Of a stretch of DNA of 64,000 nt, positions 18,782-30,269 are shown piece by piece. The position numbers and the translations under genes were made by a program. The notes below the pieces were generated by a model that had not been told where the DNA came from, did no database searches, and worked only from the letters and a program-made list of their open reading frames with translations. The DNA comes from Cherax quadricarinatus (lineage: Eukaryota; Arthropoda; Malacostraca; Decapoda; Parastacidae), in contig NC_091325.1 in NCBI RefSeq assembly GCF_038502225.1, positions 29,412,459-29,476,458 on the forward strand, in the 5' to 3' direction. Within the stretch, counting starts at the first letter, position 1. Every line of letters starts with the position of its first letter.

Positions 18782-20503
18782 GTACAAGAATGGTATGTAA
18801 CACCGACAAGATGAAATTAAGACACATGCGCAACACCCGGGCATCACTATCGTAGACGTTTTGCCATCCTGCCAGCCACTGGATGGCGAAACGTCCACAA
18901 CAAAGACAACCAGACGCCGTACATGGAATACTTCGAGACTGTTCTTCCTACCCTCGATATGCAACCTTCACTCTGGCTCCGCTATGTGGATGACATCTTT
19001 GCTCTGTGGCCTCATGACTCCAGTCTCTTCCAACCTTTTCTTGAAGCTCTTAATAATCTTGCCCCTTCCATTAAGTTTAAAGCTGAATGGGAATCTGATT
19101 CCTTGCTTCCTTTCCTTGATGTCCATGTCCACCGCTCAGATACAGGTTTTTCCTTTTCCGTTTACCGAAAACCTATGCACAGTGGCATGTACATTCACTA
19201 CTTTTCCTATCATGCTTCCCCTGTCAAGAAAAGTGTTCTTATCTCCCTCTTTCTCCGTGCCCTCCGCATCTGTGATCCTCAGTTCCTTCCAGCAGAAATT
19301 TCCACTCTTTATAGTTCGTTTTCCCGTCTTGGCTACCCTTCCCATTTCATAGACTTTTCCCTCTCACGTGCCAAACGCAATTTCTTTTCTCCCAAACTCT
19401 CTACTCCTGGAAACTCTTCTATCCTCTGCCTTCCCTACATTTCCGGTCTTTCTAATCTCAACAATTCTCTCCGTCCCTTAGACATCAAGCTTACCTTCCG
19501 CCAGACTAACACTCTTCGCACCAGTCTCGTTCATACCTCTCCTCCCTCTACAGATGTTCCTGGTGTCTACTCTATTTCTTGCTCCTCCTGTCCTCTTCAA
19601 TACTTCGGAGAAACTGGTCGATCTCTTTCTGACAGACTTAGGGAGCACAAAAATAGTGTTAGGGTTGCCGACACTAACAATGCTCTTTTCTGTCACGTCA
19701 GAGATCATAGCCATCCTATTGACTGGTCTTCTGCTAAAACTATCTTCCCTACTTCCAACTCGAACAGTCGCTGTCTAGTCGAATCCTCTCTAATAAACAA
19801 CTTTCCTTGTATGAACCTTAGCCCTGGCTTCGTCTCTGTAGGTGCCTTCCTCTCCCACTACATTGTAAAATGCTCCAAACTTCAGAACACCCGTGACTTA
19901 ACGGGACTCCTCATTTTTTCTTTTTTCTTTTTCCTTTTTCTTCTCCCTATTCCCCTTTCCTCTTTCCTTTTCTCCTCTGGGTTGTCTTTCTCTCTTCTGT
20001 CTCGTGTTTCTGTTCCTTCTTCATTTATTTCACCACTTCCCCTTTCACGCACCTCTGTGCGTTTGCTCTCCCTCATTGGGCACCTAGCTCTCTTGCAGTG
20101 CTCCCTTCCTTTGTTTTTGACTGCTCGTCCTCCTTATTTCCCACTTCTACCACTACCACTACTACTACATCTTCTACTACTACTACTACAACTACTGATG
20201 AAATTAAGACACATGTGCGGCGTCCGGTTGTCTTTGTTGTGGACGTTTCGCCATCCAGTGGCTGGCTGGATGGCGAAACGTCTACGATAGTGATGCCCGG
20301 GTGTTGCGCATGTGTCTTAATTTCATCTTGTCGGTATTACATACCATTCTTGTACTACTACTACTACTACTACTACCACTACCTCTTCCTGCCTATTATA
20401 GCCGTCCTGCTCCACTTCTGGTTAGTGTGACTTTGTCAATGGTCCAAGTCGGACCGAAACGTTGTCGTAAGCTTCTCTCTTTTATGTGCGGGTTATTTGT
20501 ATA
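18627..20503 (+). mobile_element. Penelope-like element PLE-1, copy 2
   Basis: Near-identical to copy 1 (offset 7,125 bp) with a handful of substitutions and one extra trinucleotide in the TAG run. It has the same inverted terminal structure (18627-18925 and 20212-20503) and the same flanking minisatellite junctions. It arose by segmental duplication, not by an independent insertion. Confidence 0.87.
18923..19915 (+). pseudogene. PLE-1 RT/GIY-YIG fragment (copy 2)
   Basis: Same domain order as copy 1: YVDD motif of RT near residue 21, then GIY-YIG nuclease with GVYSI and YFGETGR. One visible difference is Arg to Cys in the NSRRLVESS segment (CGC to TGC near 19770), next to the conserved Glu. 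Truncated at the N-terminus like copy 1. Confidence 0.85.
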
Positions 20504-20888
20504 TCGTTCCAGTCACGGTATTGTGCCTTTTTTGTTATTTCTGCATGACATTGTAATATTGTTATTCAGGGTTCTGCATGACATTGTAATGTTGTTATAC
20601 AAGGTTCTGCATGACATTGTGATGTTGTTATACAGGGTTCTGCATGACATTGTAATGTTGTTATACAAGGTTCTGCATGACATTGTAATGTTGTTATACA
20701 GGGTTCTGCATGACATTGTAATGCTGTTATAGAAGGTTCTGCATGACATTGTGATGTTGTTATACAGGGTTCTGCATGACATTGTAATGTTGTTATACAA
20801 GGTTCTGCGTGACATTGTAATGTTGTTATACAGGGTTCTGCATGACACTGTAATGCTGTTATACAAGGTTCTGCATGACATTGTAATG
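20504..20888 (+). repeat. 33-bp minisatellite, distal part after PLE-1 copy 2
   Basis: About ten units, collinear with 13379-13763. Confidence 0.93.
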
Positions 20889-21616
20889 TATATACAGTAG
20901 AGAAGGGTGTCATAATAGTATGAATGTTATAATTGTAAAGCATAATTATATAATTCATAATGTGCTTTTGGGGGCACTGTAAAGTAGGTTAAAATATAAT
21001 TATAAAGAAATCCTGCTAGGGATTTATTTTACAACTGTGTTTGGATACGCGGGATAAGCGTGGCTGGGGGACTCACATGGAGTCAGCATAATGTGTAGGC
21101 TGGCGTCGGAGATGCTGTGTATTTAAGCCAAGTTTTGTAGTTGTGTACTCCTTTTCTTTAGCTAACCCAAGCCATAGGCTCATCTATGGCTTACATGTAT
21201 GTTCACGTAGGCTCTGACATGGTCAGGGTGCTGTGGGATGACTGAGGAAATAAGAAATGGGGTTAGTATTGGAGTAGAGTCGGCCTGGCGCTGACTAGGC
21301 CTAGTGTCATGGTTACTGGGCTGCCAACCAGCTGTTTCTTGTGTACCGTCATTTGGGCTTTTAGGATAGAAAATAGATGGTGTTTCTAGAGTGTGTATAT
21401 AGTGTTATGTTGAATAAATAGATACATTTTCCTAACTAGGATTTTTTGCCTAACCCTGTATTAACCAACCCATTGAAGTAACAAATACTGGTTCAGCGGT
21501 TTCTATTTTGACTGGGATAGCCCTGGGTGGCCTGTTTATGCTTGAGATGTGTGTAACTTTTACCTTTGCCCTTAGACAAGGCTCTAGCCCCCAGCTATCC
21601 CACCTTTCTGCGTAAC
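20889..21616. other. Flank segment U2 (duplicate of U1)
   Basis: Copy of 13764-14490 with almost no differences. No gene. It ends at a short (AT)n tract (21617-21650), after which the large palindrome begins instead of the SINE cluster seen in the other two copies. Confidence 0.6.
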
Positions 21617-21647
<31 letters not shown>

Positions 21648-21650
21648 TAT
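21617..21650. repeat. Short (AT)n tract at the palindrome's left border
   Basis: 34 bp of AT repeat. In the other composite copies this position holds 85-340 bp of (AT)n followed by a SINE, so this is a junction created or exposed by the palindrome. Confidence 0.9.
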
Positions 21651-21654
21651 TCTT

Positions 21655-22250
21655 ACCATGACTCCATCTCCTCGGATCAAGTTTTTAAGGTTCCCCCTCT
21701 CACTTTCACCCCCACCCCAAAATTTCTCGATATTACCAAGTTTTTGGATTCCCCCCTATGGGGGTTTTCGAAATTCTCCATCTCCTCGGATCAAATTTTC
21801 TCGATAATACCAAGACTCCATCTCCTCAGATCAAATTTTTTGGATTCCCCCCTATGGGGTTTTCGAAATTCTCCATCTCCTTGGATCAAGTTTTTTGGGT
21901 ACCCCTCCTTTCACCCCAAATTTTCTCGACAATACCATGACTCCATCTCCTCGGATCAAATTTTTGAGGTTACCCCTCCCACTTTCACCCCCCAACCCCA
22001 AAAATTTCTCGACAATACCATGACTCCATCTCCTCGGATCAAGTTTTTTGGATTCCTCCCTATGGGGGTTTCGAAATTCTCCATCTCCTTGGATCAAGTT
22101 TTTCTCGAAATCAAAGTCTCCATCTCCTTGGATCAAATTTTGGGTACCCCTCTCACTTTCACTCCCACCCCAAAATTTCTCGATAATACCAAGACTCCAT
22201 CTCCTTGGATCAAGGTTTTTTGGATTCCCCCCTCTGGGGGTAAAGCATTC
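21655..22250. repeat. Complex tandem repeat of CCATCTCCTCGGATCAA modules (left arm)
   Basis: About ten occurrences of CTCCATCTCC(T/C)(C/T)GGATCAA, alternating with modules GGATTCCCCCCTATGGGG, TTTTCGAAATTCT, CTCGACAATACCA and CACTTTCACCCCCACCCC in varying order. It is a shuffled multi-module satellite, not a gene. The mirror image is at 32780-33374 and the repeat continues beyond the arm to 33660. Confidence 0.85.
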
Positions 22251-22307
22251 AAATGAACTCCTCCTATGGGGCATGGTGCTCTCTCTTACTACAGGTCTAA
22301 ACAAGTG

Positions 22308-22460
22308 CGACGTCAGTATTCCTCTCATTAATGTGTTTACTCGACGGTCAGTGACGTCAGTATTCCTCTCATTAAGTTAAATGAACTAAAAAGGACCACG
22401 CGCACACAGGCTGAATCATGACGACCCTTTTTAGTTCATTAAAGTTAATAAGGGGATATA
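22308..22460. repeat. Direct and inverted motif cluster (left arm)
   Basis: GACGTCAGTATTCCTCTCATTAA occurs twice (near 22309 and 22354; only the shared part is quoted in two pieces, GACGTCAGTATTCC and CTCTCATTAA). The second copy runs into GTTAAATGAACTAAAAAGG, which is inverted after about 30 bp as CCTTTTTAGTTCATTAAAG. It can form a stem of about 24 bp. The TTTAGTTCATTAAAGTTAA piece recurs at 22720 and 24865. Confidence 0.65.
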
Positions 22461-22839
22461 GTACCTACATCATAGGGAAAACATTTTCACTCTTAACCCA
22501 GGTTAATCCAAATAATTTCACATTTTTGTTTCGTTAATACCCACAACAATCCAACAATTTCTTTACAACACAAGTCTAGACATTTTTCTCGTTTTAACTA
22601 TTTCATCTCAGGTCACTCCCCCACGAAGTAACCTCCTCCCCACCCTCCCGAACCCTCACACTCCAACCAACACCTCACAATTTTCACTCATAACCCCCAA
22701 TTTTTTTCTCGTTTTAACCCTTTTAGTTCATTAAAGTTAATAAGGGGATACAGTACATCAGAAAGTCACCACAACACTTATAACCACTTTTCGATAAATT
22801 CACTAGTCACAATTTTACATATTACGAAGTTAATACGCA

Positions 22840-24740
22840 CACACACCTCACTTGAACACCTTCAAAACACTCTCTTAAATCATTTGAATACTCACAAAAA
22901 TACCTTTATACATTTCCAAACAACACTGAAATACTCCAAAACATCATTCGAACACCCCCAAAATCACCTCTGAATACTCCCAGAACACCTTCATAAGTAC
23001 TCTTGCACATCATTTGAACACCTTCATAAGTACTCTCATAATCATTTGTACACCTTCTAAAAACACCTTTGAATACTCACATAAACACCCTTGAACACCT
23101 TCAAAACACCTTCAAAGCACTCTCATAATAATTTGAACACACTCAAAACACCTTTGAATACTACTAAAACACCGCTGAATTCAATCAAAACACCCTTCAA
23201 CACCTTCAAAACACCTTTGAACACCTTCAAAACACATTTGAACAACTTCAAAACACTCTCATAATCATTTGAACACACTCAAAACACCTTTGAATAACCT
23301 CAAAACACCCTTCAACACCTTCAAACACCCTTGAACACCTTCAAAACCCTCTTGAACACTTTCAAAAACACCTTTGAACATTTCCAATCAACACTGAAAC
23401 ACTTCCAAAAAAACACCATTTGAGTACTCCCAATTACACCACTGAATACTACTAAAACACCGCTGAATTCAATCAAAACACCCTTCAACACCTTCAAAAC
23501 ACCTTTGAACACCTTCAAAACACCTTTGACACCTTCAAAACACTCTTGAACACCTTCAAAAAACACCTTCGAACATTTCCAATCAACACTGAAACACTTC
23601 CAAAAACACAATTTGAGTACTCCCAATTACACCACTGAATTCTACTAAAACACCGCTGAATTCAATCAAAACACCTTCAAAACACCTTTGAACACCTTTG
23701 AACATTTCCAAAAACACTATTTGAGTACTCCCAATTACACCACTGATTACTACTAAAACACCGCTGAATTCAATCAAAACACCCTTCAACACCTTCAAAC
23801 ACCCTTCAACACCTTCAAACACCCTTGAACACCTTCAAAACACTCTTGAACACCTTCAAAAACACCTTTGAACATTTCCAATCAACACTGAAACACTTCC
23901 AAAAACACAATTTGAGTACTCCCAATTACACCATTGAATACTATTAAAACACCGCCGAATTCAATCAAAACACCCTTCAACACCTTCAAAACACCTTTGA
24001 ACACCTTCAAAACACCTTTGAACACCTTCAAAACACACTCATAATCATTTGAACACACTCAAAACACCTTTGAATAACCTCAAAACACCTTTGAACACCT
24101 TCAAAACACCCTTGAACACCATGGATCACCCTCAAAAAAAAAAACAACATTTGAACACACTCAAAACACCTTTGAACACTTCCAAAAAACACAATTTGAG
24201 TACTCCCAATTACACCACTGAATACTACTAAAACACCGCTGAATTCAATCAAAACACCCTTCAACACCTTCAAAACACCTTTGAACACCTTTGAACATTT
24301 CCAAAACACTATTTGAGTACTCCCAATTACACCACTGATTACTACTAAAACACCGCTGAATTCAATCAAAACACCCTTCAACACCTTCAAACACCCTTGA
24401 ACACACTCAAAACACCATTCAACACCTTCAAAACACCTTTGAACACCTTCAAAACACCTTTGAACACATTCAAAACACTCTCATAATCATTTGAACACAC
24501 TCAAAACACCTTTGAATAACCTCAAAACACCTTTGAACACCTTCAAAACACCCTTGAACACCCTTGATCACCTTCAAAAAAAACAACATTTGAACACACT
24601 CAAAACACCTTTGAACACCTTTGAACATTTCCAAAACAACACTGAAACACTTCCAAAAACACCATTTGAGTACTCCCAAATACACCACTGAATACTAAAA
24701 CACCACTGAATACACTCAAAACACCACCAAAATCACCATA
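22840..24740. repeat. Degenerate AC-rich minisatellite (left arm)
   Basis: Built of short modules such as TTTGAACACCTTCAAAACACC, ACTACTAAAACACCGCTGAA, TTGAGTACTCCCAATTACACC and CTCTCATAATCATTTGAACAC in varying order, with nested larger repeats of several hundred bases. Open frames in it are low-complexity. It resembles subtelomeric satellite-like DNA. Confidence 0.8.
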
Positions 24741-25049
24741 AACTAAGATCAACACCCACATCCCACAACACCCACAACCCACAACACCCACAATTTTTTC
24801 TCGTTTTATCTAATTTCATCAGAAAGTCACAACACCCACACCTCCCATTTTTTTTTCTCGTTTTAACCCTTTTAGTTCATTAAAGTTAATAAGGGGACAC
24901 ACTACATCAGAAAAAGTCACAAAAACAACCCACTTATAACGTCTTTTCGGTATCTCTAGTTCGACAACAACACCCACATCCCACAACACCCACATCCCAC
25001 ATCCCACACACACACACACAGACACACACACACATACACACACACATCC

Positions 25050-25458
25050 CTAACCTAGCCTAACCTAACCTAACTTATCCTAACCTAACCTAACCTAACC
25101 TAACCTAACCTAACCTAACCTAACCTAACCTAACCTAACTTATCCTAACCTAGCCTAACCTAACCTAACCTAACCTTACCTAACTTATCCTAACCTAACC
25201 TAACCTAGCCTAACCTAACCTAACTTAACCTAACCTAACCTAACCTAACCGAACCTACCCTAACCTAACCTTACCTAACATAACCTAACCTAGCCTAACC
25301 TAACCTAACCTAACTTAACCTAACCCAACCTAACCTAACCTAACCTAGCCTAACCTAACTTAACCTAACCTAACCTAACCTAACCTACCCTAACCTAACC
25401 TAACCTAACCTATCTTAACCTTACCTAACCTAACCGAACCTATCCTAACCTAACCTAA
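25050..25458. repeat. CCTAA telomere-type tract 1 (left arm)
   Basis: About 80 imperfect copies of the pentamer CCTAA, the C-strand of the arthropod telomere repeat TTAGG. Variants include CTTAT, CCTAG, CCGAA and CCTAC. It is preceded by a short (CA)n run (25010-25048). Degeneracy indicates an old interstitial tract rather than telomerase-fresh DNA. Confidence 0.93.
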
Positions 25459-25814
25459 AATATATTGGAACACTTCCAAAATACATTAGAGTACTCCAGA
25501 ATTACTTTGAACGACTCCATTTTTTTTGGATATTTCCAAATTAGTTTTGAAAACTTTATCGTAAAATCGAACATTATTTTTCTTGTTGGTAAACACACTC
25601 AATGGTAGAAATATTTACTCGATTTCCGAATAGAAACACTTTCCTCGCTCTGAGAGACTCATTGTGGGTCACCCCTCCCCCCCCCCCAACACCACTGGAT
25701 AATGCGGTTCACACCCAAGGTAGAACATAACACCTGCGTCAACTCAGGACAGACAGACGCCATGAAATGCGGGTAACATCCAAGGTAGAAAATCATCTCT
25801 TTCCAGACCAACTG

Positions 25815-26314
25815 TCTATCCTAACCGAACCTAACCTAATTCCTACCCTAACCTAACCTCACCTAACCGAACCTAACCTAACTCCATCAATCACCTCTAT
25901 CCTAACCTAACCTAACCTAACCTAACCCAACCTAACTCCATCAAACACCTCTATCCTAACCTAACCTAACCTATCCTAACCTAACCTAACTCCATCAAAC
26001 ACCTCGAATACTACCTAACTTAACCTAACCTAACCTTACCTAACATACCGAACCTAACCTAACCTAACCTAACCTATCCTAACCTGTCCTAACCTAACCT
26101 AACCTATCCTAACCTAAACTAACCTAACCTAACCTAACTTATCCTAAGCTAACCTAACCTAACTTATCCTAACCTAACCTATCCTAACCTAACCTAACCT
26201 AAAATAACGAACCTAACCTAACTTATCCTAATCTAATCTAACCTAACCTAACTTATCCTAACCTAACCTAACCTAACCTAACCTAAAATAACCTAACCTA
26301 ACTTATCCTAACCT
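25815..26314. repeat. CCTAA telomere-type tract 2 (left arm)
   Basis: A second, more degenerate CCTAA tract interrupted several times by CTCCATCAAACACCTC and AAAATAAC. It is separated from tract 1 by 356 bp that include a C homopolymer (about 25676-25687) and a duplicated phrase CCAAGGTAGAA. Confidence 0.92.
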
Positions 26315-27352
26315 ACTCACTTTACTTTGAACACCTTCAAAACACTCTCATACAACATTTGAGACCCCCTTTTCTCAATATCTCTCATCCACAACCTTTA
26401 TCATCTCACTACAGAACAACCCCAAGATTACTTCGAACACTCTCATAAAGCATTTGAGTACTCACATAAACACTTTTGAACATTTCCAAACAACACTGAA
26501 GCACTTCCAAAATATCATTTTGATTACTCCCAAATAAGATTTGACAGCTCTAATTTATCTACACTTACACATTTCATTAAATTACATCTCATCCCCCCAA
26601 ACTCCTCCCTCATTCTCCAGACTTTACAACATTAGCACAAAAAAACTAACTCATACACTTATGATATGAGACATTACCATATCTAACACACTGACTAACT
26701 TTGAACCAACTCTGAACACCACTGATCTTCTTCAAAAAAATGCTCTGCACATCATTTGAACACCTTCAAAAAAAACACCATCAAACACCTCCGAATACTC
26801 CCAAAAAACACTACTGATTACTACCAAATCACCACTGAATACTACCAATCACCGTCAAAATCACCAGAAACAAAGTTTAACATCACCATCTAACATCCTT
26901 TTTATAGAAATCCCCTCAAATCACTATAACCAAGAACTCCCTCCCCATTTGGCGCATGAAAAAAAAAAAGCATGAACACAAACCTAATACGCAAACACTT
27001 AGTACATGATCACCATCAACTGAAAACATATCTTGTACACACACATAATATAAGACAATCACCAACTACAATCACCCATGTTCACTTACCTCAAAATCAC
27101 TAATATCACAGAAAACAATCATTTTTATAAACATTTCACACACACAGACACACACACACACAAATCATATTTGACAATATCTAAGCGCACTCACCTCACT
27201 ACCACCAACACACGATGTCTCACCTCACAGGACCGACGAGCTCACCTCCAGTGACGTCACACTCCCATTGTGTTACTTGGTGGTTGGTAACATCACACCT
27301 AACCCCCCTTGTTTCAACCTGTTGTACCCTACATTATCTAAGAACACTATAT
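26315..27352. other. Inner left arm, AC-rich, no gene
   Basis: A/C-rich DNA with scattered copies of the ATTTGAACACCTTC module, a short (CA)n run near 27150 and a mixed-composition end (27170-27352) that includes TGACGTCA. No credible coding region. Confidence 0.55.
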
Positions 27353-27658
27353 CCAAGACGATTACCAGATTTTATGATCCCCAACACCAAGATCACAGAA
27401 AACACACATTTTTTATAATTATTCACACAAAAATCACGATCACCAATTCCATATCATGTTTACCGTTATCTATCAACACTAATCACCAAGATCACCAAAA
27501 AATCTAAGATCATGCATCTCAAAACTACTATGATCACTGAAAACACTTATTTTTTAAACATTCGCACAAAAATAAGACATACACAAAAATACCACAACAC
27601 TTCCACCAACATCTATAACATAACATGAGCACTATAACATATCACTATCACAAAAAAA
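27353..27658. other. Palindrome centre (306-bp spacer)
   Basis: Unpaired DNA between AAGAACACTATAT (ending 27352) and its inverse ATATAGTGTTCTT (from 27659). The composition is still A/C-rich like the left arm, with repeated short phrases (CACCAAGATCA, ATCACAAAA). The strand-composition switch therefore lies at 27658, not at the geometric centre. No gene. Confidence 0.75.
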
Positions 27659-27846
27659 ATATAGTGTTCTTAGATAATGTAGGGTACAACAGGTTGAAAC
27701 AAGGGGGGTTAGGTGTGATGTTACCAACCACCAAGTAACACAATGGGAGTGTGACGTCACTGGAGGTGAGCTCGTCGGTCCTGTGAGGTGAGACATCGTG
27801 TGTTGGTGGTAGTGAGGTGAGTGCGCTTAGATATTGTCAAATATGA

Positions 27847-27885
<39 letters not shown>

Positions 27886-28699
27886 TGTTTATAAAAATGA
27901 TTGTTTTCTGTGATATTAGTGATTTTGAGGTAAGTGAACATGGGTGATTGTAGTTGGTGATTGTCTTATATTATGTGTGTGTACAAGATATGTTTTCAGT
28001 TGATGGTGATCATGTACTAAGTGTTTGCGTATTAGGTTTGTGTTCATGCTTTTTTTTTTTTCATGCGCCAAATGGGGAGGGAGTTCTTGGTTATAGTGAT
28101 TTGAGGGGATTTCTATAAAAAGGATGTTAGATGGTGATGTTAAACTTTGTTTCTGGTGATTTTGACGGTGATTGGTAGTATTCAGTGGTGATTTGGTAGT
28201 AATCAGTAGTGTTTTTTGGGAGTATTCGGAGGTGTTTGATGGTGTTTTTTTTGAAGGTGTTCAAATGATGTGCAGAGCATTTTTTTGAAGAAGATCAGTG
28301 GTGTTCAGAGTTGGTTCAAAGTTAGTCAGTGTGTTAGATATGGTAATGTCTCATATCATAAGTGTATGAGTTAGTTTTTTTGTGCTAATGTTGTAAAGTC
28401 TGGAGAATGAGGGAGGAGTTTGGGGGGATGAGATGTAATTTAATGAAATGTGTAAGTGTAGATAAATTAGAGCTGTCAAATCTTATTTGGGAGTAATCAA
28501 AATGATATTTTGGAAGTGCTTCAGTGTTGTTTGGAAATGTTCAAAAGTGTTTATGTGAGTACTCAAATGCTTTATGAGAGTGTTCGAAGTAATCTTGGGG
28601 TTGTTCTGTAGTGAGATGATAAAGGTTGTGGATGAGAGATATTGAGAAAAGGGGGTCTCAAATGTTGTATGAGAGTGTTTTGAAGGTGTTCAAAGTAAA

Positions 28700-29202
28700 G
28701 TGAGTAGGTTAGGATAAGTTAGGTTAGGTTATTTTAGGTTAGGTTAGGTTAGGTTAGGTTAGGATAAGTTAGGTTAGGTTAGATTAGATTAGGATAAGTT
28801 AGGTTAGGTTCGTTATTTTAGGTTAGGTTAGGTTAGGATAGGTTAGGTTAGGATAAGTTAGGTTAGGTTAGCTTAGGATAAGTTAGGTTAGGTTAGGTTA
28901 GGTTAGGTTAGGATAGGTTAGGTTAGGTTAGGACAGGTTAGGATAGGTTAGGTTAGGTTAGGTTAGGTTCGGTATGTTAGGTAAGGTTAGGTTAGGTTAA
29001 GTTAGGTAGTATTCGAGGTGTTTGATGGAGTTAGGTTAGGTTAGGATAGGTTAGGTTAGGTTAGGATAGAGGTGTTTGATGGAGTTAGGTTGGGTTAGGT
29101 TAGGTTAGGTTAGGTTAGGATAGAGGTGATTGATGGAGTTAGGTTAGGTTCGGTTAGGTGAGGTTAGGTTAGGGTAGGAATTAGGTTAGGTTCGGTTAGG
29201 AT
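28700..29202. repeat. TTAGG telomere-type tract 2 (right arm)
   Basis: Inverse of 25815-26314. G-rich strand reads outward from the palindrome centre. Confidence 0.92.
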
Positions 29203-29558
29203 AGACAGTTGGTCTGGAAAGAGATGATTTTCTACCTTGGATGTTACCCGCATTTCATGGCGTCTGTCTGTCCTGAGTTGACGCAGGTGTTATGTTCTAC
29301 CTTGGGTGTGAACCGCATTATCCAGTGGTATTGGGGGGGGGGGGGAGGGGTGACCCACAATGAGTCTCTCAGAGCGAGGAAAGTGTTTCTATTCGGAAAT
29401 CGAGTAAATATTTCTACCATTGAGTGTGTTTACCAACAAGAAAAATAATGTTCGATTTTACGATAAAGTTTTCAAAACTAATTTGGAAATATCCAAAAAA
29501 AATGGAGTCGTTCAAAGTAATTCTGGAGTACTCTAATGTATTTTGGAAGTGTTCCAAT

Positions 29559-29968
29559 ATATTTTAGGTTAGGTTAGGATAGGTTCGGTTAGGTTAGGTA
29601 AGGTTAAGATAGGTTAGGTTAGGTTAGGTTAGGGTAGGTTAGGTTAGGTTAGGTTAGGTTAAGTTAGGTTAGGCTAGGTTAGGTTAGGTTAGGTTGGGTT
29701 AGGTTAAGTTAGGTTAGGTTAGGTTAGGCTAGGTTAGGTTATGTTAGGTAAGGTTAGGTTAGGGTAGGTTCGGTTAGGTTAGGTTAGGTTAGGTTAAGTT
29801 AGGTTAGGTTAGGCTAGGTTAGGTTAGGTTAGGATAAGTTAGGTAAGGTTAGGTTAGGTTAGGTTAGGCTAGGTTAGGATAAGTTAGGTTAGGTTAGGTT
29901 AGGTTAGGTTAGGTTAGGTTAGGTTAGGTTAGGTTAGGATAAGTTAGGTTAGGTTAGGCTAGGTTAGG
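29559..29968. repeat. TTAGG telomere-type tract 1 (right arm)
   Basis: Inverse of 25050-25458, followed by a (TG)n run to about 30010. The two right-arm tracts have TTAGG on the plus strand, as at a right-hand chromosome end; the left-arm tracts have CCTAA, as at a left-hand end. Confidence 0.93.
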
Positions 29969-30269
29969 GATGTGTGTGTGTATGTGTGTGTGTGTCTGTG
30001 TGTGTGTGTGTGGGATGTGGGATGTGGGTGTTGTGGGATGTGGGTGTTGTTGTCGAACTAGAGATACCGAAAAGACGTTATAAGTGGGTTGTTTTTGTGA
30101 CTTTTTCTGATGTAGTGTGTCCCCTTATTAACTTTAATGAACTAAAAGGGTTAAAACGAGAAAAAAAAATGGGAGGTGTGGGTGTTGTGACTTTCTGATG
30201 AAATTAGATAAAACGAGAAAAAATTGTGGGTGTTGTGGGTTGTGGGTGTTGTGGGATGTGGGTGTTGAT

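Larger units (their letters stand above)
21654..27352. repeat. Left arm of a giant imperfect palindrome (5.7 kb)
   Basis: The arm is the reverse complement of 27659-33374. Paired positions sum to 55011 near the centre, 55017 around 24.5-25.5 kb and 55028 at the outer end, so only about 17 net bases of indels separate the arms; spot comparison shows few substitutions. From about 22.4 kb inward the plus strand is strongly A/C-rich with very little G. No protein-coding gene is recognisable in the arm. Its parts are listed separately. Confidence 0.93.

Noticed and set aside
23321..23822. A repeat protein of the type FKGVLKVLKGVLIEFSGVL (both arms)
   Set aside because: It follows from the degenerate AC/GT minisatellite; the same frame is broken many times and mirrored in the other arm.
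25050..25458. A true chromosome end or telomere fusion point
   Set aside because: The tracts are internal, degenerate and flanked by other DNA on both sides, and their orientation (CCTAA left, TTAGG right) is the opposite of a head-to-head telomere fusion.
29209..29448. A 79-codon ORF between the two TTAGG tracts
   Set aside because: No domain, includes a Gly run from a G homopolymer, and its mirror in the left arm is not conserved as coding sequence.
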